Part shown: one piece after another, positions 58,201 to 64,000 of the stretch
Layout of the letters: every line of letters begins with the position of its first letter
Numbering within the stretch: position 1 is the stretch's first letter
Assembly: GCF_036850765.1 (NCBI RefSeq)
Contig: NC_089498.1
Coordinates: 73,572,305 to 73,636,304 of the forward strand
Reading direction: 5' to 3'
Source: Saccopteryx bilineata
Lineage: Eukaryota; Chordata; Mammalia; Chiroptera; Emballonuridae
DNA length: 64,000 nt
The notes under the pieces: generated by a model
Database searches by the model: none
The model's input: the letters and a program-made list of their open reading frames with translations, nothing else
Told to the model about the DNA's origin: nothing
Translations under genes and position numbers: made by a program

Positions 58201-59732
58201 CTGTTTCCATGCTTGGGTTACCTGGCAGGTGCCAAGATGACCTTTGATATCACTGCTGCCATAGCCGAGCGCTGTCCCTCCCACGCACCAGGTCATGGCT
58301 GAGTGCAGGGGAGATTGAAGGACGGGGGATTGGATGAGCCTTTCAAGGAACAGTTTTCTCTTTGTTCCTCAGAGCAGGTGGGATCTCGCTTCACATTGCG
58401 TTGGAGCATTCAGAATGGTGACCGATGGGGCCACGCTCTCATTAGCAGCCTGGGGGAACAAGGTGGGTGACGTGGCTGTGGTCCTGCCTCTGTCCCGGGT
58501 GTTTGGATTGGACAGACAACAGCGCAGTTTGCTGTCAGCTCAGCAGGCTCCCGTAGATGCTGAGGAAAGCCTCCGGCTTTGTTCCAACAAATGAACTTGG
58601 GTTGGAGTCTTAAGTGACAAACATCTTTCCAGGCCTTTCGTGTGCTGTTCCCTCCTTTTGGAATGTCATTTCTCTCCCCACTAGCAACCCCCCCATATTT
58701 GTCTGGCAAACCGCCTCTAGGGAACTGCTGTAGGAAGCACCCAGCCTCCATTCCCACGCACCTTGTCCCATGCACCTTATGTGCATTATACCATAGCTAT
58801 AGGATTACACTGGACCACGCGCTTGCAGAGGGCATCAGGCACCTTGTCTTTGCTGTTTTATGCACCAAACACTAGCACAATGTTGGGCACACGGGGACTT
58901 GCCACATCATCAGTAAACAAAGGGTGGGTTAAAACAGGAAATGACGCTGATCTGGGTGGACAGTGGCCTCCCAGCCTGACTGAGGGCGTGTGGACACCAG
59001 CCTCTGGGTTCCCCACTCATGGAGGCAGAAAAAACCTGCTCAGGAAGGCCTCATCATGTCATAGTGCCCTGCCTGTGACATCTGCCCACGTTTCAGCCCT
59101 ACCTTCTTGGTGATTAACACAGTCTTCCACCTGCAATAACACAAGACCTACTCTGACCCCTGGGGCTAGAGGTGATCTGTGGGCTGTATAAACAGGGCTG
59201 CCATGTTGCATAACTGAGGGCTCCACTAATATAACAGTCTCCAGAACCGGTGCCCCCTGAGGTGCAAAGCACAACCTCTGCTGTCATACGAGATAGCCCA
59301 GTGCCATTCCTGTCTACTACTCTGTGGCCACAGCTGGCCTTTGGGGCCCATGGGTTCACCTCTGGAGGTAGAGGCCATGTTCATTACCCATGCAGGGTGC
59401 CTGGTGGGATACAGGACAGCAGAGCCCTCTGAGGGCTCTCAGGAATCAGGCCCATGTGGAGGTGAACTATGGCATGACTTGTCCCAAAACATTGCATTAC
59501 ATACAATAACCCTACGGGGTGGTGGCAGTTACAGATTGCTCTGGAGGGGCAGTACTCTTACCATTCTAAGTGCAATGAGTTCAAACCAGTATTCAAATAT
59601 CTTTATCTTTCCTTGAGCAAGATGGGAGAAACTAGCCCCAGCGCCGACAGAAGCAAATGAGGTGTGCCCAGGAAGGAAGTGCCAGCTGCAGGTTCGCAAA
59701 GAGCTGAGTCAAGAATTGAAGGTCAGGGCTCG

Positions 59733-59812
59733 CTGTGGGAGGTTCCTAAAGGAGGAGGCTGAAGCGGCACCTCTGTGGGAGGTTCCTAACGGAGGAGGCT
59801 GATGCGGCACCT
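59733..59812 (+). repeat. 40-bp tandem duplication, 2 copies
   Basis: Copies start CTGTGGGAGGTTCCTAA at 59733 and 59773 and differ at two positions. Confidence 0.9.
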
Positions 59813-60472
59813 CTGTGCAGACGCTCTGGGGGTGCAGTCAGAGGGAAGTAAGAGTGCGGGAAAAGGGAAGTGAGGCCAGGACTGCGGAGCTTCTGAGCTG
59901 GCCACAGCTCTGCAGCCAACACAGCTGGGTGCTCAGGCACACGCTGTCTCCATGGATGCCGCCTGGAGCCACCACACTTCGAGCAATCTGCTGGGGGGGA
60001 GGAAGGACAGCAATTTCTGTCTCCTTTCCAGTGCCCCCGCTCATTGGTCACAGTCTACCCCATGAGTCCTTGCCTTCCTCACCCTTCAGAGAGTGGCACC
60101 CGGCCCATCCCCAGCCACCAGGGAGCAGGGGTAGCCCAGGCAGTGCAGGGGCGGTGGTGGCAGTGACTTTACGACCTGAGGTGCAGGTGAAGTGAGCAGC
60201 TCTGGGGTGGCGCAAAAACGAAGTCCCGTTTCTTGAAATCAGCGCGCGCCACTTGCAAAAATGATCTGCATTTCACTGAAGGACTTGATGAGGAAAGGCT
60301 GAGTGGAGTGATGTCAGCAAGCGTAACCCTTGTTTCCCTCATGGAAAGACATATTGGCCTTTGTGTCTGCAGGAGGTTGAATAAAAGATCATGATCAGTT
60401 GTCCCTGTTTTTGTTGAGGAACTGAATTTAAATTGCAGGAGGAAGACTGCAGTTTCAGAAAAACTCTGGTTA

Positions 60473-60877
60473 TTTTATTTTTTTTTTCTTTTCTTTTTTT
60501 TCTGAAGCTGGAAACTGGGAGAGACAGTCAGACAGACTCCCGCATGCGCCCGACCGGGATCCACCCGGCACGCCCACCAGGGGCGACGCTCTGCCCACCA
60601 GGGGGCGATGCTCTGCTCCTCCGGGGGGTCGCTCTGCCGCGACCAGAGCCACTCTAGCGCCTGGGGCAGAGGCCAAGGAGCCATCCCCAGCGCCCGGGCC
60701 ATCTTTGCTCCAATGGAGCCTTGCCTGCGGGAGGGGAAGAGAGAGACAGAGAGGAAGGAGGGGGTGGGGGTGGAGAAGCAAATGGGCGCTTCTCCTATGT
60801 GCCCTGGCCGGGAATCGAACCCGGGTCCCCCGCATGCCAGGCCGACGCTCTACCGCTGAGCCAACTGGCCAGGGCCT
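60473..60877 (-). mobile_element. tRNA-derived bat SINE (type A), antisense
   Basis: Complement of a full SINE: tRNA-like head at the right end (minus-strand box A TGGCTCAGCGGTAGAGCG, box B GGGTTCGATTCCC), body with CTCCATTGGAGC, and tail T-run at the left. Perfect 16-bp duplication AGAAAAACTCTGGTTA at 60457-60472 and 60878-60893. Well preserved promoter boxes suggest a young copy. Confidence 0.95.
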
Positions 60878-61454
60878 AGAAAAACTCTGGTTAGTAGGAA
60901 CTTAGCTAACTGAAGCCCTCGTTAATTAGGAATCCATTGCCGCTTAACAAAATACTATAATTTAGTGGCTTAAAAGAACACACATTATTTTCTCACAGTA
61001 TCAGTAGGCCAGGAGTCTGGGTGCAGCTCAGCTGGGTCCTTGGCTCAGGGTCTCAAATGGCAGCCATCAAGGGGTTGGCCAAGGCTGCGGGCTCATTGGT
61101 GGCTCGACTGGAAAAGGATAGTTTCCATGCTGATTTGGTTTGTTGGCAGAAATCAATTCCTTGTAGTTGCAGGACTGAGAGCTTCAGCTGCTTGCTGGGT
61201 GTTAACCAGAAACCACTTTAGCAGCTGGGGGTCACCAGCAGTCCTTGCCATGTGAGTTTCCCCAGCATAGCCACTTGCCTCCTCTAAGCCATCAAAGGAG
61301 AAAAATAAAGGGTTCAGCAAGATGGGCGCTACCATCTCATGTAACATAATCCCATGAATACCTGTCAACTTGGATGCATTCTTGTGGTTGGAATTGTTAC
61401 AGGGAAGGGGACCTGGCCCAGAGCGGGTCTGCTTAGCATCCGGCCAGTAGCGTG

Positions 61455-61910
61455 TGGGTTCTTGACTTCATGCAGGAAAGATTTCACAACACGAGTCCAG
61501 GTGATTTTGAGAGTACTTTTATTAAAGCTGGGGACAGTGAGACAAAGGAAGGACCTAGAATAAAGGAAGCAACAGGAGAGAGCCTTGGCTCACTGGAATG
61601 TCAGAGAAAAAAGGGCCTTGGAGGGGGTTAGCCCCGGACAAGCTGCTGCTCCTTATTGCTCCCCTGGTTACAAGTTTCTTGGGGTCCCTTACAACTTAGG
61701 AGAAAGAGAGAGGCAGGGAAAACTTGCCTGGGGAGAAGAGGGGAGGTGGAGGGGGTGGGTCGGGCACTGGGCTTGCTCCTAGGAGGAGGAGCGTGATTGT
61801 GCTAGGTCCTCCATTCAAAGGGCTTTTACCGGTGGGGATCTTAGGGGCGGTCCCAGGGGAGGATCTCATTAGAATATTCATCAGCTGCCCAGGTGTGTCC
61901 TTTCAGGAGA
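61455..61910 (-). mobile_element. Probable solo LTR, antisense copy
   Basis: Reverse complement of the LTR at 36820-37285, including TTTATTAAAG (poly(A) signal AATAAA on the minus strand) and TGGGTTCTTGAC at its 3' end. Left boundary 61455 is set by where the two copies diverge; the right boundary is approximate. Confidence 0.6.
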
Positions 61911-62047
61911 CAGTGCGGCCAGTCCTGAGTTCAGTCATGGTGTTGCTGGTCTGGTTTTGCTGCTTTTCTGGGCCTGGATCTGAAACACAACTGAGGCCAA
62001 AATGTGTTTGTTGCAGGTCAAAGCCTCATTGTCCTGAGGTCTTAATA

Positions 62048-62124
62048 CACTGCTCACAAAAATTAGGGGATATTTAAAAATGAATATGAAGCAATAAACT
62101 ATCCCCTGATTTTTGTGAGCAGTG
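62048..62124. mobile_element. 77-bp mariner-type MITE
   Basis: Inverted repeats of about 25 bp, CACTGCTCACAAAAATTAGG and its complement with one mismatch, flanked by TA on both sides (62046-62047 and 62125-62126). The centre is only about 27 bp. Size and TA target are typical of Tc1/mariner MITEs. Confidence 0.92.
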
Positions 62125-63609
62125 TAATTAAGGGTTATTCTCTGGCCCACTTGTTTACTCCTTGCTGGGGGCGTCTAGCCCACATGACTAACATGCCAAG
62201 GGAAGAAGTGTAAGGGGAAGGTCCCAGCCACTTGACCAGTGATATGAAATCAGGGAGTCTAAACCTCATGACTGGATGTGCTAGTGGAGGAAAGGTTACC
62301 CTGGGGGCGAGGTCCTTGTTTTCCCAGATTTGCCTGTTACTAGGCACCTGGGGCTTCTGTCCTGGTGTCCTTCTGTCCCTGGCCTATGCTTTGCTCATGT
62401 CTGTCAAACTGTCTATCATAGAATCGAGTCACAGGTCCCACCCAAACTCAAGTGAAAGGGATCATACACGGGCATGAACACAGGAGGCTGGGGTCATGAA
62501 GCCACCTTAAGAGTCTGCCCATCACCCCTCATTTTGCTAGAACTCCATTTACAAGCAAAAGCAGCAAATAAGTAAAAAAACATCACATGTTTATATCAGG
62601 AATAAGGTTTAAGAAAAAAGCTTCCTGAGATGTGCTGTCAACCTACATCACCATCTGCAGTCCCACTTCTGTGCCAGAAGGAAGATGGCCCAGGGTCAAG
62701 TCCATCCTGCCTGCCCACGCCACCCCCTCCCCTACCCCTGCATGCTTTTTATTAAGCAGAGAAATGGGTTCAGTCAGTCAACAGAAAGCAAGTCACAACC
62801 TTACTCAGTTGTCAGTATTTAAACTTTCCAACACTAAAAGAACAATTTTCTGTTTAAATACCAATAAGCCAGAACATTAATTACCCAGGAAATACCCATT
62901 CCTAAAACGTCAGGGAACCTGAGCCTGCTCAAGAAAACAAAGACTGGGGTTCTACATCCGCGTAGTGGTCGTGTAGGACTTGCCACGGAATACGGAGCCA
63001 CAGGATGAAGGGCCCCTTATGGCGTCTCCGAACAGGGACAGTCTTGGCTGCCATCTGCAGGCATCTGCTCCTTGGGGCCTTTTTCCATTTCTCCCGCCTG
63101 GCACCCACCTGCCTGACCTCGTGTGGGCCCAGCCACGGTGTCAAGATGTAATTGACTGAGTGCCTCAGACGACTCTAGGCTCCACTGAGCCCATCAGGGC
63201 AGGAACAATGAGGTGGCTGCTGAAAGGAGGAAGGCTATTTCTAAGCTCATGGTCAATGGACCACATGAGCTGTGAGTATCATTTTAATTGCAAGGCTGTC
63301 CTGACCTTACAGTCAGGGTGCGGATTCCAAAGACAAAAGCACTCCGCAGGGTTAAAAAGGGACTGGAACCATCTGTGCTTCAGGCCACAGGAGCCCATGA
63401 CAACATATTTCTTTCTTGGCCTCCACGTTGCAATCAAACTCCAGCAGGGAGAGAGCTGAGTCTCTGTTTCAGGGTGTAACTCCGAGCCTACCTGCTCTGG
63501 GACCTTTCCCCAAATCCATAACAGTTCTCTTTCTCTCAAGTAGCCCCCAGCCTGCCTCCGTTCCACTCCCCTGCCTGGAATCTCTTAGAACTTACTGCTC
63601 CTACTTCTG

Positions 63610-63900
63610 ATCTGGAAAAAAAAAATCACAAAATTCTAACACACACAAACGCATTTTTAAAATTCTGCGGCACACCAAAAAATATTATATATACATATTT
63701 TGCCAATCTGACAAAAAAACAAAGGTATAATTTTGATCCATTCACAGCAGATTGATCTTGTGTTGGCCGTTGTCTTTTTTTTTTAATTTGACAATCTAAG
63801 GGGAACGAGGTCAGTGTCCCTGACTAAATAGTCAGGTATTGCATGTTTTAAATATTCTTGGGGCACACCAGTTGAAAATGGCTGCTCTGTGGTTAGTGAT
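63610..63900. other. AT-rich segment near window end
   Basis: A-rich and T-rich sequence with CACACCAAAAAATATTA and GGGGCACACCAG motifs suggesting an old transposon relic; family not recognised. Confidence 0.3.
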
Positions 63901-64000
63901 ACTTACACTTGCCGAAGATCTTGACACATTGGCAGTGTTTTATACACATAGTTCTTTGCACTTGGCACATTTGTAATTCAAAATATTTCCTCAGGTAAGC

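Larger units (their letters stand above)
43367..64000 (+). other. SLC29A3 intron 2 (partial)
   Basis: No sequence matching SLC29A3 exon 3 (expected to start NYFESYLA) is present, so the intron runs off the window. It contains the SINE, hAT, LTR, MITE, U2 and minisatellite features listed separately. The block 44480-45050 looks like another old LTR (AAGGACAAGTGAGGATTTAT style) but I could not confirm it. 46000-48500, 49450-50950 and 54000-60400 show only MIR-like traces and unique sequence. Confidence 0.8.

Noticed and set aside
62929..63144. Minus-strand 71-aa frame rich in Lys/Arg (AKTVPVRRRHKGPFILW)
   Set aside because: Looked briefly like a processed pseudogene fragment, but I could not match it to any protein and saw no poly-A tail or duplication.

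Overview
This is a mammalian nuclear window, almost certainly from a bat. Two kinds of evidence point there: exons that match mammalian UNC5B and SLC29A3 (adjacent on human chromosome 10q22), and many young interspersed repeats of bat type. The repeats include tRNA-derived SINEs of the style I associate with horseshoe bats and relatives, recent hAT DNA transposons with intact 8-bp target duplications, TA-flanked mariner/pogo-like elements and a fairly young L1. The genus (Rhinolophus-like) is inference from memory of repeat consensus, not a search.

Layout. Bases 1-19.9 kb hold the 3' four-fifths of UNC5B on the + strand: exons 3-17 (15 exons, all with GT/AG borders and compatible phases), stop codon at 16041-16043, and a 3' UTR of about 3.9 kb ending at two AATAAA signals near 19.9 kb. 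The window begins inside intron 2, so the signal peptide and first half of Ig1 lie upstream. Bases 20-39 kb are intergenic and hold hAT elements, SINEs, a pogo-like element split by two SINEs, a 5'-truncated antisense L1 carrying a U6 snRNA retrocopy, a probable solo LTR and a 109-bp tandem duplication. Bases 39.0-39.3 kb are a CpG island with GC boxes and the non-coding first exon of SLC29A3, whose last base is the A of the start codon. Exon 2 (43068-43366) supplies TG and the next 99 codons. From 43367 to the window end is SLC29A3 intron 2, with SINEs, LTR and hAT copies, a 77-bp mariner-type MITE and a 0.9-kb TG-rich minisatellite.

Function. UNC5B is a netrin-1 dependence receptor (Ig, Ig, TSP1, TSP1, TM, ZU5, UPA, death domain). 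SLC29A3 is ENT3, a lysosomal/mitochondrial nucleoside transporter. They are neighbours but not functionally coupled as far as the sequence shows.

Most notable observation: the 3' end of UNC5B exon 7 together with its 5' splice site has been tandemly multiplied into six near-identical 43-44-bp units. This creates an array of six identical donor sites just upstream of the 33-nt alternative exon 8, itself preceded by a YCAY cluster. Only the first donor keeps the receptor frame; every other one I worked through leads to a stop before the membrane span. No CRISPR, bacterial operon or novel protein system is present; large open frames outside the named exons are repeat artefacts.
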